Shown one piece after another: positions 9,691-19,205 of a DNA stretch of 64,000 bases. The first letter of the stretch is position 1, and the number at the start of each line of letters is the position of its first letter. Below the pieces are notes generated by a model, which made no database searches, had not been told where the DNA came from, and worked only from the letters and a program-made list of their open reading frames with translations. The position numbers were made by a program, and so were the translations under genes. Source of the DNA: JAWLHU01 sp049325315 (GTDB lineage Bacteria; Bacillota; Sulfobacillia; Symbiobacteriales; Symbiobacteriaceae); the NCBI GenBank assembly GCA_049325315.1, contig JBMONB010000128.1, positions 1 through 64,000 of the forward strand, written 5' to 3'.

Positions 9691-10878
9691 ATGAGCAACG
9701 TGGCCACATGGATCCGGTCGGTCCGAAGCGGAGCTGCATACGGCTGGTTCTTTACCACCACCCTGGTGCTGGGGGCCGCCTTCGGCGGGTGGCGTGCCAT
9801 CGCGGCAGACGGCGCCCCCCTGGTCGATGCGGGGCGGCTCTCGCCCGCGGCCACCATCGCCTTCTCCACCGCCGGTCTGGTCAGCCTCTTTCTCTCAATG
9901 TTCTACCAGCGCCGCTTCGCCCGGGCCGATGAGCTGCTCCGGGAGCTGGCGGTGGTGCGGGAGCCGATGCACCCCGACTACCGGGCCATGCTCAACCTGG
10001 GGCGGGGCTGGGCCGGGGGCGGGGTCGACCCCCGCTGGGTCGACAAGCATGAGCGGACGCTGCGGACGATCAGCCGGTTTCGGGAGTACCGGCAGCTCTT
10101 TGTGGGGCTCCCACCCTTCGCCGTGGCGGCTACGGCGGCGTTTACCCTGCTGGTCGGCATCGCCGTGCTCTCCTGGCTGGCGACGATGGCCCTTCCCGCC
10201 ACCTGGCTCACCTTCACGAACCTGGCGCTCCTCGCCCTCACCGTGGAGCTGTTGGGCCAGCTGCTCCTGATTCTGTGGCGAATCACCCTCTTTCCCAATC
10301 ACGGGGCAGATGAAGCGCTGCATGAGCGGCTGGGGATTCCCTCGTGGTACCGGCTGCTCGATGTCCGCTATCTCTCGGGGCGTGCCCTGCCCTTCACAGC
10401 CCTGGTCTCCAGCCATGAGACCTACCTCTGCCTGCGCCGGGAAGAGGGCGACTGGGCGCTCACGATTCAGCTTCCCCTGCCGCTCCGGGGCTGGAGTTGG
10501 GCCTGCCGGGTGGTCGGGCCGGCGGGAGAGGTTCTGGCTGAGCGGGAGGGGCGGGTGGAGCTGACAGCGGCCCAGGCGGACCGCTTCTTCAGCGATGCCG
10601 GGCTCTGGCTCGACGTGGTTGTCGCCCGGTGGCCCCTGGCCCGGACCGGGCCCGACCGGTTTGGCGGTCTCTCGGCCACGGTGGCACTGGCGGCGGAGGG
10701 CGACCCCCGCACGCTCCTCCTGACCGTGCCCGAGCGGGCGGGCGAGGGCGAGGCCTCCTGGTACGGGGACGGTGTCGAGCGAGGGGAGCCGTACCGGTAT
10801 CCGCTGTATGCCATCCGCCATGTGAGCGGGGCGGGGGAGGCGGGGGGCGGTGTAAGGCTCCTGCGGCCGCAGCCATAG
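9691..10878 (+). CDS. Multi-pass membrane protein of unknown function
   Basis: This is a 395-residue frame from the ATG at 9691. GGAGG directly abuts that ATG, so the in-frame GTG at 9700 (10 bases from GGAGG) may be the real start. Hydrophobic segments lie near residues 12-30, 52-68, 140-162 and 168-195, so about four membrane helices are expected. The last 180 residues are soluble, rich in beta-type patterns, and include an Arg/Asp-rich section. No family signature is recognised. It stands alone between two terminators. Confidence 0.65.
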   Translation: MSNVATWIRSVRSGAAYGWFFTTTLVLGAAFGGWRAIAADGAPLVDAGRLSPAATIAFSTAGLVSLFLSMFYQRRFARADELLRELAVVREPMHPDYRAMLNLGRGWAGGGVDPRWVDKHERTLRTISRFREYRQLFVGLPPFAVAATAAFTLLVGIAVLSWLATMALPATWLTFTNLALLALTVELLGQLLLILWRITLFPNHGADEALHERLGIPSWYRLLDVRYLSGRALPFTALVSSHETYLCLRREEGDWALTIQLPLPLRGWSWACRVVGPAGEVLAEREGRVELTAAQADRFFSDAGLWLDVVVARWPLARTGPDRFGGLSATVALAAEGDPRTLLLTVPERAGEGEASWYGDGVERGEPYRYPLYAIRHVSGAGEAGGGVRLLRPQP

Positions 10879-10881
10879 CAA

Positions 10882-10910
10882 AACGCCCTGGTCGTGGTGA
10901 CCAGGGCGTT
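10882..10910. terminator. Bidirectional terminator between convergent genes
   Basis: AACGCCCTGGTC and the matching GACCAGGGCGTT pair around a short loop. It separates the membrane-protein gene from trkH. Confidence 0.8.
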
Positions 10911-10928
10911 CTCGTTGGAAAGGCCGGG

Positions 10929-12380
10929 TTACCGCCGCCAGAAGGCCGGCGAGAGGAGGACAAGCACGGTGTACAGCTCCAGGCGGCCCAGCAGCATCAG
11001 CAGGCTGCCGACCCACTTGGCGAAGTCGGTCAGGTTGCTGTAGTTGCTGGCCGGACCCACCGCGCCCAGACCGGGGCCCACGTTGCCCAGCAGGGCGGCC
11101 GAGGCGGTCAGGCTGCTGACCAGGTCGAGGCCGGTGGCGGCCAACAGCAGGAAGCCGACGCCCAGCGCCCCAAGGTAGAGGAAGAAGAACTGCTGAATGT
11201 GCATCACCATCTCGTCCGGGACGGTCCGGTTGTTCAGCCGCACCTGGCGGACGACCCGGGGCTGAATCTGGCGGGCGAACTCGCTGGCGGCCTGCTTGAG
11301 CAGCACCAGGTGGCGCATCATCTTGATCGCCCCGCCGGTGGAGCCGGTGCTGGCCCCGGCCACCGAGAGCAGCCCCAGAATTCCCTGGGCGGCCAGGGGC
11401 CACTGGCTGAAGTCCTGCGTGGCGAAGCCGGTGGTGGTCAGGATCGTCAGCGACTGGAACGTCCCGTGCCGGAGGGCATCGAACAGGCCCATGCCGGCGC
11501 CGCTGAGCAGCAGCGCCAGGATGATCGACGAGCCAAGGGTGGCGAAGGTGTAGAGGCGGAACTCGGCATCCTTCCAGAAGATCCAGGTGTTGCGGGACTG
11601 CACGGCGCCCACGAACAGGGCGAAGTTGACCCCCGCCAGGAACATGAACAGGGTGGTGACCCACTGAATCGCCGGCGAGTAGGCGCCCAGGGAGGCGTTC
11701 TTGGTGCTGAAGCCGCCGGTGGCCATGGTGGCGAAGGCGTGGTTGAGGGCGTCAAAGAGGCTCATGCCCAGCCCCCAGGTGATCAGCACATAGAGACCGG
11801 TCAGCACGACGTAGGCGATCCAGAGCGCCTTGGCGGTATCTCTCACCCGGGTGGTCAGCCGCTCCACCGACGGGCCCGGCGCCTCGGCCCGCATTACCTG
11901 CAGGCCGCCGACCCCGAGGGCGGAGAGCAGCGCCACCAGCAGTACCATGATCCCCATGCCGCCCAGCCAGTGGGTGAGCGAGCGCCAGAAGAGAATGGCC
12001 GGGGGCACCACCTCAATGTCGGTCAGCACGCTGGCCCCGGTGGTGGAGAACCCGGACATTGATTCGAAGAAGGCGTCGGTGAAGGTGGGGATCGCCCCGG
12101 AAAAGAGGTAGGGCAGCGCCCCGAAGGCAGCGGCGGCGAGCCAGGCCAGGGTGACCAGCAGGTAGGTGTCCCGCCGGCGGAGTTCGGCCCGCTCCCGGCC
12201 CCAGAGGTGGAGCCCGGCGCCGATGGCCGCTGTGGGCAGGGCCGAGAGGAGCAGCGCCCGCCATGACTCCTCCCCCGGTGCGAAGGCCCAGGGGAGCGGC
12301 AGGAGCATCGCCCCGGCGAGGATCATGAGCAGTGTGCCCAGGCTGTAGAGAACGGCGCGATGGTGCACGCTGCTCGTCAC
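10929..12380 (-). CDS. trkH: TrkH-type potassium uptake channel subunit
   Basis: This is a 483-residue integral membrane protein of the Trk/Ktr superfamily, which conducts K+ inward. The four selectivity-filter loops are visible as MSGFSTTGAS, FATMATGGFSTKN, LTTTGFATQDFS and LLGNVGPGLG. Each carries the filter glycine, and hydrophobic M1 and M2 helices flank each loop. SLTHWLGGMGI is also typical. The start ATG overlaps the trkA stop (ATGA), so the channel is translated right after its regulatory subunit. The length is normal for the family. Confidence 0.93.
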   Translation of the reverse strand: MTSSVHHRAVLYSLGTLLMILAGAMLLPLPWAFAPGEESWRALLLSALPTAAIGAGLHLWGRERAELRRRDTYLLVTLAWLAAAAFGALPYLFSGAIPTFTDAFFESMSGFSTTGASVLTDIEVVPPAILFWRSLTHWLGGMGIMVLLVALLSALGVGGLQVMRAEAPGPSVERLTTRVRDTAKALWIAYVVLTGLYVLITWGLGMSLFDALNHAFATMATGGFSTKNASLGAYSPAIQWVTTLFMFLAGVNFALFVGAVQSRNTWIFWKDAEFRLYTFATLGSSIILALLLSGAGMGLFDALRHGTFQSLTILTTTGFATQDFSQWPLAAQGILGLLSVAGASTGSTGGAIKMMRHLVLLKQAASEFARQIQPRVVRQVRLNNRTVPDEMVMHIQQFFFLYLGALGVGFLLLAATGLDLVSSLTASAALLGNVGPGLGAVGPASNYSNLTDFAKWVGSLLMLLGRLELYTVLVLLSPAFWRR

Positions 12381-13792
12381 CGACCTTTCGCCCCCGAATC
12401 GTAACCGGACCCGTGGCCCGACCCACTGCCGGATCCGGTGGAGAGCCAGGTGCGGGCCGGGGTGAAGAGCTTGTCGACCGCTGTCCGGGTGTGGGGCAGC
12501 GCCAGCACCACCACCCGGTCACCGGGCATCAGCGCATCGCGGCCGCTGGGCAGGACCACCGAGCCGTCGGTCCGGAAGAGCCCGCCCACCAGCGAGCCGC
12601 GCGGGAAGGTGATCTGGTGGAGCTTCCGCCCCGCCAGCGGACACTGGGGCGAGATGCGGAACTCGAGGGCTTGCAGGGACTCGCCCTCCATGAAGTGAAT
12701 GCCCAACAGCTCCGACGGCCCCAGCAGGAAGCGCTGGATCGCCGCGGCGCTGATCACCTGGGGGTTGAGCACCACATCGACGCCCACCCGCTCCACCAGG
12801 TGCAAAAACTCCAGCCGGCGAATCGTCGCCACGGTCCGACGGGCCCCGAGATCCTTGGCCACCAGGCTGGCCAGCAGGTTCAGCTTGTCGTCGGAGGTGG
12901 TGGCCACGAACATGTCAGCGTTGGCGACCCCTTCCTCCCGCAGCAGTTCTGCATCGGCGCCGTCGCCGTTCAGCACCTGCACGGTGTTGAGGGCGCCCGC
13001 CAGGTGCTTGCAGCGCTGACGGTCCTGCTCGATCACGGTGATGGAGAGGCCGTAGTCCGCCAATTGCCGGGCCAGGTGCTCACCGATGCGCCCGCCGCCC
13101 AGAATCGTCACCGTCTTGATCGGATGGACCTCCTGGCCCAGGAGCGCCTCAGCCGGCGCCGCCTCGCCGGTGCGGGCCAGCAGGAAGACCCGGTCGCCCG
13201 CCAGGATCTGATCGTTGCCCCGCGGGATCAGCACCTGCTCATTCCGCTGGATCGCCGCGATCAGCACCTGCCCGAAGTCGATGCGGCTCAGGGTCTGGTT
13301 GACCACCGGGGCGTGGGGCGGCACCCGCAGCTCCAGCATCTGCAGCTTGCCGTCGGCGAAGTACTGGACCCCCAGCGCCTCGGGGCAGGTCACGAGCCGG
13401 GCAATCTCCTCCGCCGAGACCCGCTCGGGGCTGAGAATCAGGTCGATTCCCGCAAGGGCCGCGCCCCCGAACCAGCCGGGGGAGGCGTACTGCGGATTGC
13501 GCACCCGTGCGATGGTCCGGGCCTGCCCGCCGGCCCTGGCGGCCAGGCAGGCGACGATATTGATCTCATCGACCTCGGTGGCGGCCACCACCAGGTCGGC
13601 GCTGGCGAGGTCAACCTGCGCCTGCACCGACGGGCTGCACCACTCGCCAAGTATGGTCCGGACATCCAGGCTCTCCTCGACGACGCTGGCGCGCTCAGGC
13701 TGCTGCTCGATGACGTAGACGTCGTGCTCCTTGCTCAGCATCCGGGCCACGCTGTACCCCAGCTTGCCGGCGCCGATGATCACTGCGCGCAT
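12377..13792 (-). CDS. trkA: TrkA, NAD-binding regulatory subunit of the Trk K+ system
   Basis: This is a 471-residue cytosolic protein with two RCK units. The first Rossmann motif is VIIGAGKLGYSVARML at the N-terminus. The second is TILGGGRIGEHLARQL in the middle. Each is followed by a TrkA-C-type subdomain (LEFRISPQCPLAGRKL in the second). Binding of NAD(H) or ATP gates TrkH. The C-terminus is an unusual Gly/Ser/His tail of about 20 residues (GSGSGSGHGSG), not part of the standard fold. It is first in a two-gene operon with trkH. Confidence 0.93.
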   Translation of the reverse strand: MRAVIIGAGKLGYSVARMLSKEHDVYVIEQQPERASVVEESLDVRTILGEWCSPSVQAQVDLASADLVVAATEVDEINIVACLAARAGGQARTIARVRNPQYASPGWFGGAALAGIDLILSPERVSAEEIARLVTCPEALGVQYFADGKLQMLELRVPPHAPVVNQTLSRIDFGQVLIAAIQRNEQVLIPRGNDQILAGDRVFLLARTGEAAPAEALLGQEVHPIKTVTILGGGRIGEHLARQLADYGLSITVIEQDRQRCKHLAGALNTVQVLNGDGADAELLREEGVANADMFVATTSDDKLNLLASLVAKDLGARRTVATIRRLEFLHLVERVGVDVVLNPQVISAAAIQRFLLGPSELLGIHFMEGESLQALEFRISPQCPLAGRKLHQITFPRGSLVGGLFRTDGSVVLPSGRDALMPGDRVVVLALPHTRTAVDKLFTPARTWLSTGSGSGSGHGSGYDSGAKGR

Positions 13793-14012
13793 CCGACTGA
13801 TCCCTCACTGTCCTGATGGTGGGAAGCGATCGTGTTGCTGACATATTACCCGGATACCCACCCTCTTCCTGCCTGCATAGAAAAACGTGAGGAATGAGGA
13901 CAAGGTCTTCCTTCCAGCGACATCTTTTCATACATGGGCAGATCTCGGAGGATGTGGCCCTTCAGAACCCGAACTCTTACCCTTACTTGCGAAAATCGAA
14001 GGAGGCAGCGTC

Positions 14013-15251
14013 ATGCGGGTGCTGCACACCGCCGACTGGCACTTTGGCCGCTCCCTGGAGAGCCGGAGCCGCCAGGAGGAGCATGAGCGGTTTGTCGACG
14101 AGCTCTGTGCCATCGTACGGGACGAGGCGATCGATCTGGTCCTCGTCGCCGGCGATATCTTTGATACCGTCAACCCCTCGGCGGCGGCCGAGGAGCTTTA
14201 TTGCGACGCCCTGGCCCGCCTGGGGGAGAACGGGAAGCGGGGGGTGGTGGTGATCGCCGGCAACCACGACTCCCCCGACCGGCTCAGCGCCGTGCGCCCG
14301 CTGGCCCAGCGGCACGGCGCCACCCTGCTGGGCTACCCCTACGACGACCCCGGCTGCTACGGCTCCGACCCGCAGCGGGTCCGGCGGGTGGCGGCGGGGC
14401 CCGGCTGGGCGGAGATCGCTCTGCCCGGGGTCGATCACTCGGCGGTGGTCCTGGCGCTGCCCTACCCCTCTGAGTCCCGGCTGAAGCAGCTGCTGGCCGA
14501 CAGCCTGGGGGAGGAGGAGCTTCAGCGGTCCTACTCCGACCAGGTCCGCCGCTGGTTCGAGGTCGCCTCGCAGCACTACCGGCCGGAGACCGTCCGGCTG
14601 GCGATGAGCCACATCTACGTGGCGGGGGGCGCCGAGTCGGTGGAGTCGGAGCGGCCGATTCAGATGGGCGGGGCCTACACGGTGACGCCGCAGGCGATGC
14701 CCGCCGCCGCCCAGTACGTGGCGCTGGGCCACCTGCACCGGGCGCAGCAGGTCCACAGCGCCCCCAGCCTGACCCGCTACGCCGGCTCGCCCATCGCCTT
14801 CTCCTTCTCGGAGGCGAACTACGCCAAGACGGTGACGATCTTGGATCTTCAGCCCGCAGATGAGCGGGCCGCTGTGCGCGCGGTGGAGCTTTCCGCCGGA
14901 CGGCCGCTGGTGCGCTGGCAGGCGACGGAGGGCATCGCTCAGGTGGAGCGCTGGGTGGCAGAGGGGAAGGATCCCACCGCCTGGATCGACCTGGAGATCC
15001 ATGTGCAGACGCCGCTCACGCTCGATCAGGTCCACCGCCTGCGCCAGATGCGGGCGGAGTTCATTCACATCCGTCCGGTCATCGCCACCGCTGAGGCGGA
15101 GCTGGCCTTGACCACGGAGCGGCAGGCGCTCAGCCTCCAGGAGCAGTTCACCCGCTTCTTCCAGGCCAACCGGGGCGGCACGCCGTCCGACGAGCTGGTC
15201 CGGCTCTTCTTGGAGTTGGCCGCCGACGAGGATGAGGAGGTGGAAGCATGA
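14013..15251 (+). CDS. sbcD: SbcD exonuclease subunit (Mre11 family)
   Basis: This is a 412-residue protein with ATG after GGAGG (8 bases). The frame is open upstream, but this start gives the canonical MRVLHTADWHFG. The phosphodiesterase motifs appear in order: ADWHFG, AGDIFD, AGNHDSPDRL, MSHIYVAGG and LGHLHRAQ. They supply the two-metal active site that trims DNA hairpins and ends with SbcC. The last codons overlap the sbcC start. Confidence 0.95.
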   Translation: MRVLHTADWHFGRSLESRSRQEEHERFVDELCAIVRDEAIDLVLVAGDIFDTVNPSAAAEELYCDALARLGENGKRGVVVIAGNHDSPDRLSAVRPLAQRHGATLLGYPYDDPGCYGSDPQRVRRVAAGPGWAEIALPGVDHSAVVLALPYPSESRLKQLLADSLGEEELQRSYSDQVRRWFEVASQHYRPETVRLAMSHIYVAGGAESVESERPIQMGGAYTVTPQAMPAAAQYVALGHLHRAQQVHSAPSLTRYAGSPIAFSFSEANYAKTVTILDLQPADERAAVRAVELSAGRPLVRWQATEGIAQVERWVAEGKDPTAWIDLEIHVQTPLTLDQVHRLRQMRAEFIHIRPVIATAEAELALTTERQALSLQEQFTRFFQANRGGTPSDELVRLFLELAADEDEEVEA

Positions 15252-18200
15252 AGCCGGTCCGTCTGGAGTTCTCTGGTTTGCAGTCCTACCGGGAGCTGCA
15301 GGTGATCGACTTTGCGGACCTGCTGGGCGGCGGCCTCTTCGGCATCTTCGGTCCCACCGGCGCCGGCAAGTCGACGATTCTCGATGCGATCACCCTGGCG
15401 CTCTATGGCCGGGTTGAGCGTGCCAAGGGCACCGCTGGCATCATGAACCAGGCGGAGAAACGGCTCACGGTGAAGTTCCAGTTTGTCCTGGGTGAGGGTC
15501 ATGCGTATCGCGTGGAGCGGTCCTATAAGCGGGAGAAGGAGACCGAATCAATCCGGACCGAGCACTGCCGGCTGATCGAGCTGGTCGGTGGGCTGGAACG
15601 GGTGCTGGCCGATAAGGACGGCGATGTGAACCGGGCGGTGATGGAGATTCTGGGGCTCACCCTCGATGACTTCACCCGCGCCGTGGTGCTGCCGCAAGGG
15701 CAGTTCGCCGAGTTCCTGCACCTGAGCGGCCGGGAGCGGACCCAGATGCTGCAGCGCATCTTCTCGCTCTCGCAGTACGGCGACAAGCTGAACCAGCGGC
15801 TGAAGCGGCGGATTGAGATGGTGACCGGCCAGTTGACCCGGGTGCAGGGCGAGCAGGCCGGCCTGGGTGACGCCTCCGCCGAGGCGGTGGATGCGGCAGC
15901 TGCGGCCCTGCGGGCAGCGGAGGAGCGGGTCGTGACCGCCCAGCAGGAGCTGGATGCGGTGGAGCAGCAGTTCCGGGCCTGGGAGAAGGTCTGGGAGCTG
16001 CAGCAGGAGCTGGCCGGCGTGGCCGCCGACCTGGGGGCCTGGCAGGGCCGCGCCCCTGAGGCCGATGGCTGGCGGCAGGAGCTGGCCGCCGCCCGGCGGG
16101 CGGAGGAGGTCCGGCCCCACCTGGCGGCGGAGCGGCAGGCCCGCAGCCAGGCGGAGCAGGCCGCGGTGCGGCTGGCGGAGGTGGAGGAGGCGCTGGCCCG
16201 GGCGGTGGAGGCGGAGCGGGTGGCGGCGGAGGCCTACGAGGCGGCGCGCGCAAAGCGGGCAGCGGAGGGGCCGGAACTGACCCGGCGGCGCCACCAGCTG
16301 GAGCAGGCGCTCGCCCTGGAGCCGGCCCTGGCAGAGGGGCGACAGCGGGTGGCCGACCTGGAGGACCGGGTTGCCAAGGGGCAGAAGCTGACCGCCGACG
16401 TCGCGGCGCGAATCGCGTCGGGGGAGACCGCACTCTCGACACTGGCGGTGCAGGAGAGCGACCTGCGCACCCAACTGAGCGCGGTCGAGGTGGACGCGGA
16501 GCACCGCGCCCGCATCGCCGAGGCGCGCCGCCTGCTGGACCGGCTCCGTGAGGCGGAGCAGGCGCTGGCGGAGGCAGAGCGGCGGCTGGCCCTGCGCCGG
16601 CAGCAGCTGGCGGAGGCCCGGCAGGCCGCTGAGCAGGCCCGGGCGGCGGTTGACGCCGCCAGGCAGCGCCAGGCGGAGCATGAGCGTGAGCTGGAGCGGC
16701 TGGAGGGGGAGCGCCCCGCCGACGAGGAGGAGCTGCGGAGCCAGGAGGGATGGCTGAGCCGGGCGGAGGAGCAGATTCGGGCGGTGGCCGAGGGGACCGC
16801 CCTGCTTCGGCAGCGGCAGGCGGAGCGGGCGGAGCGCCAGCGTGAAGCGGCCCGTCTGGCCGGCGAGGCCGAGGTGGCGGCAGCGGAGGAGGCGCGGCTG
16901 CGCCAGGTGCTGGAGACGGCCCGCAGGGCGCTCGATGAGGCGCGCGCCCGGTTAGAGGAGGCGAAGCGCCACGAGCACGCCGTCGCCCTGATCCAGTCGC
17001 TCACCCCGGGCGAGCCGTGCCCGGTCTGCGGCTCCCGGGAGCACCCCGCCCCGGCGGTGCCGGACTCTCCGGTGGAGATGGATGGCGCCCTGGCGGCGGT
17101 GGCCGGGTCGGAGCAGGCGGTGCGCCAGGCCGAGCAGGGGCTGGAGCGGGCTGTCCGGCAGCGGGCCGATGCCGAGGGGCGAGTGGCTACCGCCGCTCAC
17201 TTGGAGGAAGAGGCCGGGCGGGCGATCGTTCAGGCCGAGGCCCTGGTGGAGGCGGCGCGCTCCCGCTTGCCCGAGAGCTGGCGTGCGCTGGTACCCGAGG
17301 CGCTGCCCGGGGCGCTGGAGCGGGAGCAGGCGGAGCAGGCCGGCCGCAAGCAGCGGTACCAGGCCTGGCAGCTCGCGCTGACCGAGCTGCGCCAGAGGCG
17401 GGACGACCAGGCCCGCAGCGCCGCCGAGGCCGCAGCGGAGGCATCGGCCCGGGAGGCGACGGCGCAGGCCGCTGCGCGGAGCCTTGCGGAGACCGAGGCG
17501 GAGGCGGCTGCCCAGGCGGAGGCCACCGAGGAGCGGCGACGGGAGTTTGACCAGGCCCGGGGCGATCATGATGCGGCGGCGATTGAGGCGGAGCAGAGGC
17601 GCATCGAGGGCGCCGACCGGGAGGCCAACCGGCTCCGCCAGGCGCTGGACAAGCTCCGCCAGGAGCAGCAGGCCCAGGAGCAGGCGCTGGGCGAGGACCG
17701 GAAGAAGCACCAGGACTATGTCAACCTGCTGCACCAGCGTCAGTTGGAGCAGGCCCAGGCCCGGCAGCGGCTGGAGGAGGCGGCGGCGCAGTACCAGAGC
17801 CTGAGCGGCGGCCAGCCCGCCGCCCCACAGCTGCAGGCGGTGGAGCAGGCGCTGCAGCGGTTGGAGAAGGCGGAGTCTGAGAGCGCCGGGGCGTTGGAAA
17901 GGGCCCGGGAGGCGCGCGGCCACGCCGGCGCTCAGCAGGCGGCGGGGCACCGGGAGGAGGCGCTGAGCAAGCTGCGCCTGGCCGAGGCGGAAGAGGCGCT
18001 GCTGGGGGCGCTGCGTGCAGCCGCCTTTACCGATGCTGCTGCGGCTGCGGCGGCCCTGCGCTCCCCGGAGCGGCAGGCGGAGCTGGAGCGGCAGGTGACC
18101 GACTACGAGCGGGAGGGCGACCGCCTGCAGAGCCGGCAGACCAACCTGACCGCCCAGCTGGACGGGCGAAGCCTGACCGAAGCCGATTGGCTGGGGTGGC

Positions 18201-18853
18201 AGGAGCGGCGGGAGGGGAGCAGAGCCGCCCTTGCCCACGAGCGGGACGAGCGGGCCCGGGCCAGGCAGGTGCACGATGATTTGCTGGCCAAGCAGAAGCG
18301 GTGGCAGGAGCTGGAGGAACAGCGGGAGTCGCTGAGCACCGGCCTGAACCACCTGGAGGAGCTGAAGGCGCTCCTGCGGGGCAACGCATTCGTGGACTTC
18401 CTGGCCGAGGAGCAGATGGCCCGGGTCGCTGCGGAGGCCTCGGTGAGGCTGGGGCAGTTGACCCGGCACCGCTATGGGCTGGAGACGGAGTCGGGCGGGG
18501 GCTTCGCTGTGCGCGACGACGCCAACGGCGGCGCCCGCCGGGCGGTGACGACGCTCTCGGGGGGCGAGACCTTTTTGACCTCGCTCTCGCTGGCGCTGGC
18601 GCTCTCGGCGCAGATTCAGCTGCGGGGGCATTTTCCGCTGGAGTTCTTCTTTCTCGATGAGGGGTTTGGCACCCTCGACCCCGACCTGCTGGACGTGGTG
18701 ATCTCGACCCTGGAGCGGCTCCACTTCGAGAACCTGCATGTGGGCGTGATCAGCCATGTGCCTGAGTTGCGCTCTCGCCTCCAACGCCGTGTGATCGTTG
18801 AACCGGCCACCCCTGGGGGTCGGGGCAGTCGGGTTGTTGTGGAGCGGCTCTAG
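15248..18853 (+). CDS. sbcC: SbcC SMC-type ATPase subunit (Rad50 family)
   Basis: This is a 1201-residue protein starting on the ATGA overlap with sbcD. The N-terminal Walker A is GPTGAGKST (about residue 38). Long Glu/Gln/Ala/Arg-rich coiled coils flank a zinc hook, CPVC, near residue 591. The C-terminal head has the signature TLSGGETFLTSLSLALAL and Walker B EFFFLDEGFGTLD. SbcCD is an ATP-dependent nuclease that processes hairpins and protein-blocked ends. The coils are so G+C-rich and repetitive that long antisense frames are open; these are not genes. Confidence 0.95.
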   Translation: MKPVRLEFSGLQSYRELQVIDFADLLGGGLFGIFGPTGAGKSTILDAITLALYGRVERAKGTAGIMNQAEKRLTVKFQFVLGEGHAYRVERSYKREKETESIRTEHCRLIELVGGLERVLADKDGDVNRAVMEILGLTLDDFTRAVVLPQGQFAEFLHLSGRERTQMLQRIFSLSQYGDKLNQRLKRRIEMVTGQLTRVQGEQAGLGDASAEAVDAAAAALRAAEERVVTAQQELDAVEQQFRAWEKVWELQQELAGVAADLGAWQGRAPEADGWRQELAAARRAEEVRPHLAAERQARSQAEQAAVRLAEVEEALARAVEAERVAAEAYEAARAKRAAEGPELTRRRHQLEQALALEPALAEGRQRVADLEDRVAKGQKLTADVAARIASGETALSTLAVQESDLRTQLSAVEVDAEHRARIAEARRLLDRLREAEQALAEAERRLALRRQQLAEARQAAEQARAAVDAARQRQAEHERELERLEGERPADEEELRSQEGWLSRAEEQIRAVAEGTALLRQRQAERAERQREAARLAGEAEVAAAEEARLRQVLETARRALDEARARLEEAKRHEHAVALIQSLTPGEPCPVCGSREHPAPAVPDSPVEMDGALAAVAGSEQAVRQAEQGLERAVRQRADAEGRVATAAHLEEEAGRAIVQAEALVEAARSRLPESWRALVPEALPGALEREQAEQAGRKQRYQAWQLALTELRQRRDDQARSAAEAAAEASAREATAQAAARSLAETEAEAAAQAEATEERRREFDQARGDHDAAAIEAEQRRIEGADREANRLRQALDKLRQEQQAQEQALGEDRKKHQDYVNLLHQRQLEQAQARQRLEEAAAQYQSLSGGQPAAPQLQAVEQALQRLEKAESESAGALERAREARGHAGAQQAAGHREEALSKLRLAEAEEALLGALRAAAFTDAAAAAAALRSPERQAELERQVTDYEREGDRLQSRQTNLTAQLDGRSLTEADWLGWQERREGSRAALAHERDERARARQVHDDLLAKQKRWQELEEQRESLSTGLNHLEELKALLRGNAFVDFLAEEQMARVAAEASVRLGQLTRHRYGLETESGGGFAVRDDANGGARRAVTTLSGGETFLTSLSLALALSAQIQLRGHFPLEFFFLDEGFGTLDPDLLDVVISTLERLHFENLHVGVISHVPELRSRLQRRVIVEPATPGGRGSRVVVERL

Positions 18854-18891
18854 GCTTTTTTCCGGGCACGTCGTTTCCGGGCACGTCGGTT

Positions 18892-19080
18892 GGGGGGCAC
18901 CCCGCCGCCCCACGGATCCGTTGCTTACGGGCGCTAGGCTGCCCTTTTGGGGGCGCCACCGATTGAAACCGTGTTCGGGTGGGCTACCTGGGCTACGACA
19001 CCGCCAATCGGTGGCGTCGTCGGGTAGGCCAAGCGCCCGTAGGCTTCCGGCTCCTAGTGGGCTTCGGGGTACCCCCCGCC
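18892..19080 (+). repeat. About 190-bp interspersed palindromic repeat, copy A (complete)
   Basis: Between sbcC and addB (352 bases without a gene) lies a nested imperfect palindrome. ACGGGCGCT (18927-18935) pairs with AGCGCCCGT (19032-19040). CGCCACCGATTG (18954-18965) pairs with CAATCGGTGGCG (19005-19016). Outer GGGGGGCACCCC-type ends pair with GGGGTACCCCCC. The same unit recurs inverted at 59864-60050 and as a half copy at 59357-59465. The order of conserved blocks is kept: GGGCACCCC, acgggcgctag, gcgccaycga, TGAAACCG, GGGCTACGACAC, GTAGGCCAAGCGCCCGTAGG. No coding frame is convincing. Confidence 0.8.
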
Positions 19081-19205
19081 CTCCGGTCTTGACCTGGTCC
19101 AACCCGACTGACTGCGGGGTGGGCGGGGTGGCGCTTCCCCTTGGGCTTACCTTTACTGGGGGAATCCCCTGCGGGTCCTTCAACGGCACTTATAGGAGGC
19201 ATTGT

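Noticed and set aside
18954..18972. GATTGAAACC resembling the 3' end of type I CRISPR repeats
   Set aside because: It occurs once in each palindromic element; there is no array of repeats with unique spacers and no cas genes.
16952..19189. Antisense frame opposite sbcC
   Set aside because: It arises from the repetitive coiled-coil codons of sbcC.
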